Assembly: GCA_944470555.2 (NCBI GenBank)
Contig: OX104134.1
Location: 9,341,248-9,405,247 of the forward strand
Length of the DNA stretch: 64,000 bases
Origin: Heterobilharzia americana
Taxonomy: Eukaryota > Platyhelminthes > Trematoda > Strigeidida > Schistosomatidae
Direction of reading: 5' to 3'
Shown here: positions 1 through 12,698 of the stretch, in pieces
How positions within the stretch are numbered: position 1 is the first letter of the stretch
Layout: every line of letters begins with the position of its first letter
Notes under the pieces: generated by a model
Told to the model about the DNA's origin: nothing
The model's database searches: none
The model's input: only the letters and a program-made list of their open reading frames with translations
Translations under genes and position numbers: made by a program

Positions 1-1280
1 TGCAGCTATCCTCAGTTTGTTGCTAAGTTGTTTTTCGCTGTTGTTTTACAATCTTGTTCACCAATAGTGTTCACATAGCACAAAATTTCACACCTCTGCG
101 CTTCTGAATTTTCCCTGTGGCCTGAGCAAGCTGTTGTACAGGCATTCATAACTGGTCACTGGCACGAACCTCCCCCCGTGCCGCTTACCATATCTAACTG
201 ATTACGGTTGTCTGACCTCACCCTAACGGAAAAATACCGTTAAACTATGGGCCAGAACCCAAATAAACTCTATGGCAAACGAGAGGATATAGAGGACCTT
301 TAGATTACGATCTGCCAGCGATTACAACTTTGGGCTTGTTTCAAGAGCAAACGAAAACTTCAAGACTTACTGACGATTTCTCTTCGCGGGTGTCATTAGG
401 ACTGCCAGCGAGATAAGATGTCAGCCTACCGAATTATGGTTGGTCAGTTCGGCATCACCGTTGAGATCCGGAGCGTAGTACTTTGGAATTTCTTTCACCA
501 TCTTCTTCAGCATGCATATTATATAGACTTTTCTGGAAACCTTTGACACTTGAAAAGATGTTCCGTAGGTCAAAGTTTGCGCCAGAAGTTAACCATTGAG
601 GTAACGGAGTTTATGAACCTGGTAGGAGGAAGACTGGAGAGAGGAATAGCCGTCTACACCGCCACGCAAAGCGCGATGCGCATGCATTCAGCCGGCATTT
701 TTATTTCGCAGATGGATGAGGTTATTTGTTCTTTGTTGGTAACGGTTGCGGCATTGTGTACGCACAATATATAATGATGGATGGATACATACTAGTGGCA
801 CACTGAACACAGGCTTGCGGGATGCCTCAAGAGCCCAGCAAGTTTTACGTCGTTACCCGGCATAACTGCAAGCTCAAAGGTAGTTGTGCATAGACCTCGT
901 CAACCCTTGGTTCATGTTCACGAATATGCATTCCGTGATCGCGGTGAGTATTCTGAAGTGCTAGGTTATTGTTTTAGAGGTATATTCATGCACTTCAAGG
1001 CGGCTAGGAGACTAGGACCAAACATCTTTTGAGCGTTAAGTGAGGACTGTAGAGAGCAATGCTGCCCATCATAATGAACTTCCCCCACTCTCATTAACTT
1101 CAAAAGGCCTGCTAGCCTCTTATTTGCGAAAGATTTGGTTGTCTAGATAAACTCTAAATGTGTATTCCCATATTTTCATTCGATCTTTTTTTGGAGCAAA
1201 AGGCTGAAAGCTTTCTGCTGACAGCTGAGAACAGACATACTCATAAAGTACTGCACTGCATCTCAGTAGTCAGCCTGTCA
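1..1280. other. No gene recognised
   Basis: No open frame here has recognisable motifs, and no splice-bounded exon could be supported. The frame at 550-774 starts at TTG and resembles nothing known to me. Treated as unannotated intergenic or old repeat DNA. Confidence 0.4.
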
Positions 1281-1284
1281 AGGG

Positions 1285-1835
1285 GTTGTACGAGTGAAGT
1301 GCACTCTTCCACCTAAGCTTACCTCTAAACGGTTGGTTCTGGACACTTCCTCAAGTAAGTTTAACAGTCAGTACAAACTCACCCACATGTATCATGGTTG
1401 ATCTACCCCTGCGTATTTTTGTGCTCCTGTTACAAAGTTCGCCTGCTGCTCGCTTTTGTTATTCACTTTTCAGATTTGCTTAGCCAGTCCTGCATTCAAA
1501 TGGAATCCTACAAATCGCATTCGTCAGTGGGAAATATTGCCATCAAAACGTTATGACGAACGCGCGCACCTCAAGGTCATGACTGTGATGCGGCCTCACC
1601 TTCAAGAACGTTGGATGATTCAAACGATGACCGGATAATCTTCAAATTCGAACTGAGCCCGCTTCAACACACCTCCTATATGCCATAAATCACAGCATCT
1701 AATGTATAGCATAACATTGTACATAATAGTCATCTCATTACCAAAGTGATCAAACCTGTAAACTGGTTTGTATTCATGTAACCTTTGCTGTATGAAATAT
1801 ATTATTATAATTATAATTATAATTATTATAATAAC
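1285..1835 (+). repeat. Repeat A, copy 1 (dispersed element with TA-rich tail)
   Basis: This stretch is similar, in reverse complement, to 52590-53070 and to 58140-58290 plus 59165-59530. It ends at about 1800-1835 in an AT-rich simple repeat of TTATAA-like units. All three copies carry such a tract at the same end, so I read that end as a retroelement 3' tail and this copy as + oriented. The short frame inside (1456-1638) has counterparts in the other copies (key residues SCIQMES), but no protein family is recognised. It could be the 3' part of an unclassified LINE or a long SINE. Confidence 0.6.
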
Positions 1836-2761
1836 CAAGGTCTCTGGCGTTACGTTGTATCACCGATCCTCGCAGCCGGTATATTTGATGGACTCGTTAA
1901 ACGTTACATTGTTCGCCTGTCAGCAATTTAACCGTATCTTCTTGTTCGGTAAACATGTTCGGAAAATCCAGGACTGGATTACTTAGAATAAGAAGCAAGT
2001 GGTGCACAGACAGAAGGTTGCATTTTAGTCTCCTGAGGTCTGAGGCATGCAGGCTAACAAATATGTGGCGTCAAACCATTAAAGCCGAGTCCCTGTTATT
2101 CTCAAAGCATTCAGGCTGGTGACAAAGTAACCCACCCAATGTTTCACAGCAAAGGGGAGACCAGAAATATCCTACTAAAACGAACTAACACGCATCATAT
2201 TGGTACGGAAGATTCTAGGAAACTATTGGGCAGTGTCTGAATTGCTTTGAACGGCTGGCAGAAACCTATGCGAGTAACTACCATAATAGTTGTTTGTCCT
2301 TCTCGAAATTCAGAAAGGTCTAAGGATACTGTAGGATAACATTAATTTCATCTTGAGGTTGCTAACTCAACCATCCCTCACCACCATCAAGTGCTGACAT
2401 TTTGACAGATTTTCTGGACATAAAGTGAATTAATTAAATAGCCACCTCGTGGAACTGACTACTGTGCTAAATCAGCCAGCACTTGATTCGGGTTTATTTG
2501 GATGTGCACGCCATTCGTCCCTATTAATAGGCATGTCTTTCCTAAAGTGCTACCAAATTCCAGTTCAATATTTGCCACACTCCTACATCTAAACCTTCCT
2601 CAAGAGCCTTGCAACGAGCAGAGAAATTATCGCTCACCATTTATCGTGACCACAATTCACATATGCAGCCCTTCGACGCTTCAAAGAGCGCCGACACATC
2701 AGTTGGCAGTTTGTCACGGAAAAGCGTCGAACGTCATTCGTGAATCCCTACAGGAGTGCAA
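1836..2761. other. No gene recognised
   Basis: A 121-codon frame at 2502-2867 runs through part of this stretch into repeat B. It shows no motif I can name. No splice-bounded exon or known repeat is seen in the remainder. Confidence 0.35.
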
Positions 2762-3628
2762 TGATACAGAACTAAACAAGTTTAGATTCAGCTCTAAAGC
2801 GACCTCCACAAAACTGACGAGGTGTCTACCCCAAAGTAACTGCCCCAGATCCTCCGGCTGCATCTGAATTCGCGACAACCTGTAGCGAAAAAATGATCTG
2901 GAAATCCCTCCTGATCACCCTACTTGATAGTATTAACATTTATTGGAATATTTTTACCCCCGTTATGGATGGTGTACCTTTGACCCTAGCCAGTGTAATG
3001 TTATTTGATTGTTTGACTGTCTTCTCTGACTTTGTACTCAGTATTTAACTTTGTACGCTTGAGGCCTATCATGAATGCTTCACTTTCCTATCATGTGACG
3101 CTGGACTGTCGACGAGATGATGTTGTTTTACTGCGCCGACATTTTGTTTTGGCTCAGCTTATGGTTGTACCGTGATTTGACTGCTTGTTTTTTTGGCTGC
3201 CTACTGGAAACGTCTATTTGTTGATTTGATTCCTGTAGACAGAGTTTTGATCCCTTTTGTCGGGAATATTCTTATTGACTGTCAGGTACTTAACAGTTGT
3301 ATTTGTTTGACCAGTCTTTACCGTATAGTAAGTATTTGCATCTGAGAACGTTTGGACTGTATAGTTACCCAGCGGCACTGTTGAGGTATTTTTGTAATTT
3401 TGACACAACTTATTGTTGCTTTGATAGTACCACAAATTTTGTTAGGAATCTACCACCGATTTACCACAAACCATGCTTTGATATTTGATCCAACCTTTGA
3501 TTGTGCGTCACTCGCGGAAGTTCGGAAGCTATACAGTAGAACGCGGGGGCTGGTTGGCCTCACGTTAGTTGGCATTGCCTAGTTATTTCCCGCGTTCAGG
3601 CCAAGATTATTGGATTTTAGCCGCTACA
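2762..3628 (-). repeat. Repeat B, copy 1 (about 870 bp, LTR-like)
   Basis: The core of this repeat is almost identical to the reverse complement of 58292-59161. A 73-residue frame inside (3214-3435, - strand) differs from its partner (58485-58706, + strand) at only two residues. Its ends are TGATACAG and GCCGCTACA, decayed relative to TGTAACGG and CTGTTACA in the other copy. These TG...CA inverted ends suit an LTR. No target duplication is visible around this copy, and no internal retroelement region was recognised beside it. The conserved short frame is probably fortuitous within young repeats rather than a gene. Confidence 0.7.
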
Positions 3629-6600
3629 ACTACCCATTCAGTTAGGATCCAAGTAGAAGTCAGAACCAGCAGTAGTTGCCATCATGCTGGTCTGCCATCT
3701 CGTATTTTCGCCCATAATTGATTTCATGATATCCTGGTTAAATCGTGGTTAAGATCCTGCTTACCCTGTTAGTGCTAACGGCATCAAATCCCCCATCTAC
3801 AGGATGAGTAACGTCAGTGTGCTACTGGGAGAAACGTCACCTACCATCAAAATTTGTAGTTGAGGACCGCAAACTGCCTTTAAAGGCCCCAGGGGCTTTC
3901 GCGATGATTTATTAATCTGTGATTGTAAGGGAGTGTTAAGTGGTAATTAGAAAAGTTTGCGTGAAGGAAGTAGTAAGGGACCGGCGGGCAATCATCCCTG
4001 TTTTTGATGTTACTTTTATAGCTTCAATAAAAATTGCACTCAGGTACACGTCTAACGCATCAAATTGGAAAACAAGGATTCATTTAAATAACGTGGGGAA
4101 AGATTCAGGAATGGGAGGAGAAAGGTCGCGTTAGAGGGAAAGGTAATGTGCTTCGAAACCATGGCCCCTTCCCGCTTACAGGTCACTAAGGCCTCGCTGG
4201 CTCATGATCCAGTTGACTTGCTCAGTATTTTTGGTGGTCTGGCGTAATATTCAGACTACTCGAATAAATGATGCTTATTACCTCCAGACAAACGACAGTT
4301 CACGTGACGGTTCCTTACAGTAACGTAATTCTCAAACCAAAAACAGCTGAAACCCTTGAGCTAATCACTTTTGTAATTCCCTGGGCGTTGTTTGCAGGAT
4401 CCCTTGTGACGTGCCACCCACAAGGCTTTCTTGGATGGCCAAGAGAGTAGGCACAGTTTATTTGACGAACCTATTGCAATTTATTTCCTAAGTTGACGAA
4501 ATGCAGGGATTTGGAGTGCGTTCATAATTCGCTGCAGGACTTTCAGTTTTAGTGTGGACTGGCATAGGAGTGGGTGAAATTCTCAGATCTGGAGTCATTA
4601 GAACACAGAAAAGTGATGAACGATATGGTACATTTATAAAGGATTCGTCAAAATTTAACAGGCGTACCTATTTAAGTATTGACTTCAGGCTTTTCCTTCT
4701 CTATTCATTGAATGCAATGTAAAAGTGGAGACCCTGGTTCTTGAAAAAAGCGTTCATGTCTCCATTCCATCATCTTTTGCATATTTGTTTCATTGATAAG
4801 CTTACTTTTATTAGAACACAACAACGTTACATATTCTGGCAACTGATTACCTAGAATCATCTCTACCTCGCATGAAAAACGTCCGACTAATATAAAAATC
4901 TATGTGTCCATTTAAAGGCGTTGTGCATCTGAAAATTATCACTAACAAAGATTAATGGAGACAGTGGTTTTCTTTCATTCTTACACACATGCAAGTGAAG
5001 CAACCGGGCTCGGTCATTAGAGTACCTTATTAGTCTTACACTGAACACTGAATCACATGGATAGTGTATGCTTCAACCTGCCTCCAGTACTGCTTTACAG
5101 AAGTGACCTTTCCATGATGATCTTCAGATTCATAGGGGCTATCTTGCAAAAGACACCCTGGCTGGACCAGGCGAGCGGAAGGCCAACATAGCAGCTATTC
5201 ATCCGCCGTCCTCTTCGGAGGGGTGGACAGTCACTTCAGAGTTCTTAAGTGAAGCTGCATGGTGGCCATCTAACCAGCCGCAGACTGAGTGATTCATTCG
5301 CTCATTTTATGAACTGCTCGCAATGGACAAAAACACTGTCCCCCATGGATAAATTTTGAACTTCATGTCTGGCTATAACAGAAGAGAAATTGTTGAAGTT
5401 TCTCACTAGCCTTAACGCCCAGGATGTGAAGAAGGAATAAAAAGTAGTTTGCGACAAATATTCCGCCAAAATCTGGTGATCGCGAATGTGCTTCGAAGAG
5501 CATGGTGGTAAAACGGTCAAACATGTGAAGAACCTCATTTCTAATATGAATTGTGGAAATAAAATGTACCACGGTGTCTGTTTTAAGGCACCAGTTTGTA
5601 CAAAACATTGTTATCTATCTAAACATTTTTAACTTGACATTCTCACACCATTTTACAGTATGACTAGTAGTTTAATTTCTGCCCCATTGTGATGTAATTC
5701 GCTGATTGGTTAACTTTTACTCTTACTGTGCGAATTCCTCCAATTGCGGACCAGGTCATATTTTATGTGTATACTTATTCACGTCTTTTGGATTGATTGA
5801 TTATTATACTGTCGGAGTAATAAACTCTCCCATCTGCCAGCTTTGGTCTTCTCTCTATTCTCCTCGAGGTTGCAGTCAGTTGCTCTTGCCTACTAAGTTG
5901 GCTGTCAGCTAAACGTGCGTATCCTATTAGTCGGAATATGTGTATAATCGTTGGCGTACGAAGATATAACAGTGTCCCAATATCAATGGAAGAAACGGGT
6001 GGCAACCAGCCAGGTGACGACGACAAACACAAAGCATTATCCATAAATTTTGGGTGAACACGACTTCACCAGTGAACTCATCAACATATAACAGAATAGA
6101 TTCCGTGAACATCTATTACAATGAAATTTTTAAGATAATAAGCGCTCCGAATGGGGGAGATGCGCATGACTACACATGAAAATACTAGAACAGTGTGGGA
6201 GGTAAAGTAAGCAAAGAAAATCTCTCTTGAAAGGTCCAGAACCAGCCTATGTTAGCATATATTGCATTTTATACATATTTTGACGCTGAGATGGAGCTTT
6301 CATCATCTTGTCACCCGTTGTATTTCCTAAGGAACTAGGTGAGCGTCAAGGGAAGTAACTGCGGATTATCGTTTGCGTATCGACGCACATATATGAGTGT
6401 ATAGACATATATATGGCCAAGTTACATCAACTGCCAACCAGTATGAGAAATGACAACTGTTTCCAGTAAATGTGATGAATCCCGCGTGAAGCGCTACAAA
6501 GAAGGGATTGAAGTGACACGCTAAGGTTTATTCAGAAAGCCAGTCAAGTCCTGTACGCTATTTTGCGGGCCTCAACATCCCTAAATACACAGATTTCGAA

Positions 6601-6959
6601 ACGGACTTCACCGGTTACTGAAATCACGAGTAAAGTGAAGATGAAATGAAGTTCTTAAAATGTGAGAATGAGGATCATTTCATAGTAATTGATGATACTG
6701 AAGCTAGTCTTTTCATTATCCACAAGAAGAGAACTGATGATGTGAAGATCAGTCATATAATAGAGACGAACTCCACAAAATGCAGACGAGGCATTTGCAG
6801 TGTGTCTTTCTACTTTAACCGAGACCTGTCCCTTCTATGCCTAAGCCTCTCACCAAACTTTCAGGGAAGGTTCATAGAGACACCAATGCGAATGCAAGCC
6901 TCAGCAAATGCTCAGATATCAGGCTCATGTCGTAGGTTCTGAAGTCACAAACGGACAGA
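3629..6959. other. No gene recognised
   Basis: The longest frames (for example 6646-6942 and 5775-6044) show no recognisable domain and no convincing splice or start context. Scattered AT-rich tracts are present. This is probably intergenic DNA with unrecognisable old repeats. Confidence 0.4.
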
Positions 6960-8365
6960 AATGGCTTTGCTCGCAGAGCTTCACGAAAGCGATTATTTAA
7001 AAATGCTCCCAATCCGAAACCTGTATGCAGAAGAGTGCAGCCAGCTTATCACTTCCAAGGTAAGTATGAACTGGGCCGATTTCCTGTAAATTGAACATTC
7101 TTTATTTTGCTTACCTAAATATGGTGAGTATTGGTTTTTCCTTTCCTTCATTTCCAGTTCTTCCATACAATCCTCAGGTATGTCACGCAGATTGGCGGTG
7201 ATTCTGCCGGACAGCTTGACACCACTGAATTCCAAACCTTCATTTATATCACGCGCTAAAAAGCGTTGTACAAGTAAATAACAAACAATGCGTAAATATT
7301 GTATCATCAGATTAAGAATTCAAAACGAAAGGAGCTGGCTTACAAGCATCATCAAGTTGATAATGGCGAAGAAATCTTCATTATTTGAGCTGTCCTGAAT
7401 AATATAGAAGTGAGGGCATCAACGTTCATCATGATGTCAAAAGTGTCCACAGGTCATGAAAAGAACGGGGAAATATCAATTTACAGTAAATGTAGAATTG
7501 TTCATGAGTTTCGATCGTTTCCGCTCGCCAGAATAGCACAATATTCGACGTTTGCGTTACATGTGACCGAAATGCTCAACCTGACGGCATAGTCCCCTGT
7601 TTCGTCAGACAAACATTTATCTTAACATCGGTTCAAATGTTTATAGAATCATTGGCCAACAAAGGCTCACCTTATCGATTTCCAGTAGCAGTGAGTGTTA
7701 ACACAACCATCTAATCCACCTGAATATCAAAGTCCACGCACTGCCCACACCTGACGTTAACTTACAACGCAATGCAGATGTAAGCCATCAGAATTAGTCG
7801 TTGTGGTACAAAGAAATAAGCATTTGAAGGACTATTATCCAATAGTAGTGGAGTTTTGCACATAGAATTCACACTGAAGCATGCAACATTATACAGGAGG
7901 TATGTTGGCTGTTAATTGTCTTCTGTCAGACAGATTCAAATGAGGTTAATTACTGGAGGAGTGTGTTGCGTGGGTTTGTCCGCAAGCATGTCTCATTTTA
8001 AGTTACTAGGTGAGTTCATTTCTTAGGTTTGAATGTTTGTTCAGATTTTCGCTGTTATTATGAGCGCTCAGAAACCTTGGGCCAGTTGTTGTGGTTGAAA
8101 TTTTGTATACGGTAGCATCCGGGATGTCTGTCTGGGTGAGTTTACTGTGGAACCCTTCAGAAAACTGGTGACTAATGGGGGAAAGCCAGTTACCGAATTC
8201 CTTTAATAATTTCCGGTACCACGTACAAAGTAGTTTGTTCAGCAAGTTGGCATTTTAGGTCAAAATTATGCTCAATATTTTCCCTCCAAGCTTCAGCTGA
8301 AAAGAGGAGAAGAAAGGAAAGCACGAGCGGAAGCCGCCAGGTGGTATGCCACTCAAGCAATACGC
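6960..8365 (-). repeat. Repeat D, copy 1 (about 1.3 kb, unclassified)
   Basis: Read on the - strand, this region aligns colinearly with 55000-56300 on the + strand. Identity is moderate, interrupted by indels. Frames such as 8190-8387 and 6993-7307 (- strand) look protein-like but are broken. The best matched part encodes a stretch with key residues QLAEQTT and VVPEI here, and QLTEETT and LLPEI in the partner. No protein family is recognised. It may be an old LINE segment or a duplicated pseudogene. Confidence 0.5.
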
Positions 8366-8825
8366 ACACTTTAATTTGTGTACACAAAAATAACCCTTAC
8401 GACTTACTTACTCGAAGTTCGTCCAATGTTTTAGATATATCCGGTTCATTTCTTGTGGGGATACACAACCGTTTCACTGCTGTGACAAGTGCCTTTTCGG
8501 ATGGTTCGTTAGTAGCCCGTCTACCTTTTTCGGGTTTCCAGAATGACACCTTCTTCTGGTATTATAATGTCGGCCATTAAATTTCTTTACTCGGTGGCGC
8601 TGGCTGCACCATTAGAATGAAGGCCTACGACAAAAAACGGCAAAATGGATTCGGCCTTGTCACCCATGATTAAAGCTTATTAGGATAACCCCTCCTGATA
8701 GACGTAATGAAATAAATAATATTTCAAAAACCCGTAGTGCACTTTCATGCTGGGGGAGAAGCGGTGAAGTTTTCATCACCAGATGCCCTCGAATATGGGT
8801 TTGGTCAACGGAACTATTTGAAAAT

Positions 8826-9172
8826 TTAGCGTCACACACGTCTTCAGAATCAATAGCCTAGGGTTTGCCGGGATTCAGCATTGGCGCTGACCCTCATAGT
8901 TTTGCCCGACTAGTTAAGCTGAAGGCACCCGGTTAAGCGTCCTCGCCATTTAGCACGCTACCGTGTTACGTTACACTGCTCTTAAGCGATCTGCTAGCCA
9001 ACTAGTTGGAACACATTGGTATCTTGGCACGACCTCGCATATCTACTATTCCATACGGCTACGCCATTGTTTTCTTTCTCGGTCGCGTATTCGTGGGAAT
9101 ACAAGAAGTTCGGGTTGTTAGTGATTAGCCTCTGCGTCTGTCAAGTTCGCACAAGGACATTTCCCAAGAAAT
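8826..9172 (+). repeat. Repeat C, copy 1 (LTR-like, about 345 bp)
   Basis: This block is clearly similar, in the same orientation, to 61208-61553, and similarity stops at both ends together. It begins near TAGCGTCACACAC. The partner begins TGTAGCGTCAC and ends near AAAACA, and it lies 3' of a Ty3/gypsy protease-RT relic. I therefore read both as LTRs. This copy has no coding region beside it and would be a solo LTR. Confidence 0.5.
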
Positions 9173-10278
9173 CACCCCCCATGCTGCTCGTAGTGAATCC
9201 TTATAGACATCAGCCGTCAGCCTCAAGTTCTTTTACGTCCGGGTAACTTTAGTGGGGAGAGGAAAATCGTTTCCATTCCGGACATCTTTTTGCAGTAATA
9301 AGGAAATGGAAGTTCAGAAACTGTTGGTTTTACTACTTCGACAACGGAGATCTGCCACTTCTCCTAAACTTATAATTCATTGACTGGGAGAATAAAGCTA
9401 CTCAGTGAATTCATAGTCTGTCTTCGCTTGTCCAAATTGAGTATTTTCCACCTGTGTAGCGAATGCGTTTCTAGGTTTTTTGTCTAGCCTTTGGGCGCAT
9501 TGTTGACGAAGAAACGAAGTCGGAGTACAAACCATGCGTAAGTTCTGCAATGGTATTCTAACGAGCCGAAAAGAAAATCTAGAGGGAAAAAACGAATGGA
9601 GAATTGTGAAACGTTTCATCAAGTATCAGGAATGAAGCTGCGTTGCATCATAAAAGATAATCGACAAACTTAAATGATCTTCAACAAGAAGAAAGCTCCC
9701 TAATCACTCTACAACTTACAAGTTACTAACCCGCAAAACATCCAGCTCACCGAAGCTAAAGGCACGAAAGCAGGGGGATTTCCTCATTCACTGCAGAAAT
9801 GAACCCAACAACAACTGGAACCAAGCCCTTAGAACTAGACACGAGAGATCAAAAACTATCAGTTTTCTACGCTCACACTGTCAGTATTGGATATTGGACA
9901 TGAAAATGAATGAGTAAGATTTCGAAGGTGCTGCACTTTTATAATGCACTTAAGTGCCTACTTTCAATCAATCCTAGTGGTTTTATTACATTTTCAATGA
10001 CAAGGTTGTTTAAAATCGTTGAGGGAAATTCGGTAGATATAACTTCGCCGGCTGATGGTAGTTTTAAGTACCCAAGCAAATGTTATGAAGTTTATGGGGG
10101 CATCCGTAAGCAGTGTTGGTTTTTATCTTGGAAAACTATTTTCGACTGATCGTTCAGTTTCCAAGACAGCTATATATGTTAACGAAACACAAGGAAGATT
10201 TACCTATTATAAACAATTTAGTAATAATTTCCTAATTCCTTCAAGTTATTAAGAATTATTTTGAAACCATTGGAAGAT
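9173..10278. other. Upstream flank / 5' UTR region of the SLC16-like gene
   Basis: No coding exon is recognised. An in-frame stop lies a short way upstream of the first ATG of the transporter, so the coding region cannot extend far to the left without an upstream exon. A non-coding leader exon is possible, but no boundary can be fixed. Confidence 0.35.
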
Positions 10279-12698
10279 ATGATTTTATCGACTAAAATGG
10301 ATGCGAATTCTGAAAGTCATGGAGGCTCGATGTCCTTGAAAATGAATGACAAGAAATCAAGTATTTTAAGGCAGCAATCGCAGACAGATGATTTAAAAAA
10401 GTTAACTGCTTCTTTGCCGTCTGCAACTTTCGGCATAGACTCCTCAAATGAAAATAAAAGTTTTGACCCACGTATGGTCAGAAAATTTCAGTCTGGAAGA
10501 AAAGGATTTGGTATGTCAAAATCCTCACGTACCCTTTCAGAACCTACTTTACCGACGGCCAAGTCACTTAACTGTATGACAACATCCAGCATAGTTTCTC
10601 CTACATTCGCCAGATACATGCCTTACTTTTTATCGTCTCTTGAGAGTTCATCAGATTCATCAACAACAGTATCTACTATCTCATTGTCGAATTCCAGCGA
10701 TGCCTCCAGTAGTACGAGATTACCCTTATCTGCAAGTCAACTTTCGTTACCAGAACCACCTGATGGAGGTTGGGGATGGGTTGTAGTGGTGGCCGCCTTC
10801 TTCGTACACATGATTACCGATGGAGTAATAGTATCATTTGGCGTTTTGATTGAATCTCTTATTGAGGAGTTTGGAGAGTCTCTAAGTGCAACCTCATGGA
10901 TTGGATCATTTTCTTATGGGTTCCAGCACTTGCTGCTCCCCTGTCCTCTTTGTCGATTAACCGCTTTGGGTGTCGAATAACTTGCATGCTTGGTGGAGTG
11001 ATCAGTGGTCTCGGATGTTTTGCTGGAGTGTTTACGAATTCCATTGTATCATTGGTATTTTCCTTCGGAATATTATCTGGTTTGGGTGCCAGTCTGTGTA
11101 TTACATCTGCCCTTGTCGTAGTATCTGTGTATTTCGACGATAGAAGAGCTACTGCCACCGTTTGTCTATTGCCGGCACGGGTGTTGGTGCACTTATATTC
11201 GCTCCAATGGTCGATATGCTCCTGAATATTTACACATGGCGGGGTGCAATGATGATATTATCCGGATTTTTCCTTAACATGATAGTGTGTGGTGCTCTGA
11301 TGCGGCCTGTTGAGACTCATATCGAGAGACGTCATCGACAGCGCCTTGCTTGGTTAGAACATCTAGCTCGTGAGTCGGGTTTACCTCCTCCCTTAGAAAG
11401 TGCAGATTATATAGATAAAGACGTACTTGGTCGAATTAAATTACTACGTGACCGTATGCTAGCTCCCCGCAGAGTTACAATGAGCTATTTACACTCTACA
11501 AATGAAGTCAGTTGGAAAATAAATTCAGATACTGCTCGTGCTAATCCTCGATTTGTCGAAAATTGTATTGAGATCTCAGAAAATGGCAAAAGCTACCCAA
11601 AAGACCAATCTCATATCCCTTTAGCCCAGTCAAATTTATTACCTATACCCGAAGAATCACCGCTACTGCAACACAACAGCAACCAAGATGCACATGAGCA
11701 AAAGTACAATTCCTTGGCATTTAATATTCGGAAGGCTGAGGTAAGTGAATCAGCTGATAAGAAAATGTGCAGTTCCAATCATCTTAATCCTGGGACTAAA
11801 TTATCTTCAGAGAACCGAAGTTATAGTCAGGATAAATACCATACGGGATCGGGGAACGTGGTTACTGACAAGTTCGTTGAGCTAAATGACAGATGTGCAA
11901 CTACCGAGAATCCTGTTGCTGCTAACAGCAGAATAACACATTCCCCTCCAGCAAGCGGGAAGATGTGCGCTCCTTACCCTTCATTTTGTAAAGGCAATCA
12001 AGCTCACATAAACCATGATTTTTATGATACAAACTCTCTCAAACTTACACACAATGATCCTCAGAGTCCTACTCGAGAAAACATATTGTCTCATACTCCT
12101 TCATGTACTATCTTCAGTGTCAGTCGCTCCAGGCACGAGAGTGCGATGAGTCTACCCGATCTCCACCATATTAGGAGGGTGTACAGGTCAACCGCTTCTA
12201 GTGAATGTGAGGTATCACCTTCTCAGTGTTCATTAACTCAAAGCTGTAACTGTTGTCCTGCTAGGTGGAAGTTAAGGTCAAACACTCCAAGTGAGGAGGG
12301 AAGTCATCAAAACAAGAAATTCCAGTGTTTCAACTGTTCAGAATTATGTTTGAATAAACGTGACTTTCTGAATCGGTTTTTCGATCTTCGACTTTTTAAA
12401 AGGTCTACCTTCGTCATGTTTATGGTTTCGAATTTCCTACTCTACTTCTGGTACAATGTCACGTATTTTTTTATGGGTGTACGTGCGACCAATTACGGCA
12501 TCAGTGAGACTGCAGCAGCGCTTTTATTTTCTGTCCTTGGAGGGGCTAACATGGTTGGTGAAGTGTTGGCTGGATTTCTGGCTGATCGTGATGGCGTTGA
12601 TTCCCTCACTCTTTACTTTTTCATGATTCTAGTTTGTGGCATTTCGACATGTCTGATGCCATTTTTAAATACGTTTTTGTCTATGGCAGCTTATGCTA
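10279..12698 (+). CDS. Monocarboxylate-transporter-like protein (SLC16 family), large first coding exon with two frame breaks
   Basis: SLC16 proteins are 12-helix major-facilitator carriers of the plasma membrane; many move lactate, pyruvate and other monocarboxylates with protons. After a Ser-rich cytosolic N-terminus of about 160 residues comes the family signature before helix 1 (PEPPDGGWGWVVV). Helices 2-6 follow, with glycine-rich segments near 10985-11300 and the WRGAM motif. A long hydrophilic central loop (about 11310-12360) precedes helices 7-10, including the GVRATNYGIS segment. The first ATG, 10279, is taken as start; the frame is open a little further upstream but has no ATG. Two single-base losses break the frame, after 10920 and after 11160; each is explained by one missing G. 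With both restored the exon length leaves phase 1, exactly what the next exon needs. The exon ends at donor GTAAGT (12699). Substrate cannot be told. Confidence 0.88.

Noticed and set aside
3214..3435. Conserved 73-residue frame shared by both copies of repeat B
   Set aside because: Its conservation is explained by the near identity of young repeat copies; no domain, start context or third-position bias could be shown.
6646..6942. 98-codon + strand frame as a gene
   Set aside because: No recognisable motif, no splice context, no partner copy; length is within chance for this composition.
10920..11161. Both transporter frame breaks fall exactly at 60-base line ends of the listing
   Set aside because: Numbering is continuous there and the third G loss (about 23136) is not at a line end, so a formatting artefact is not supported.
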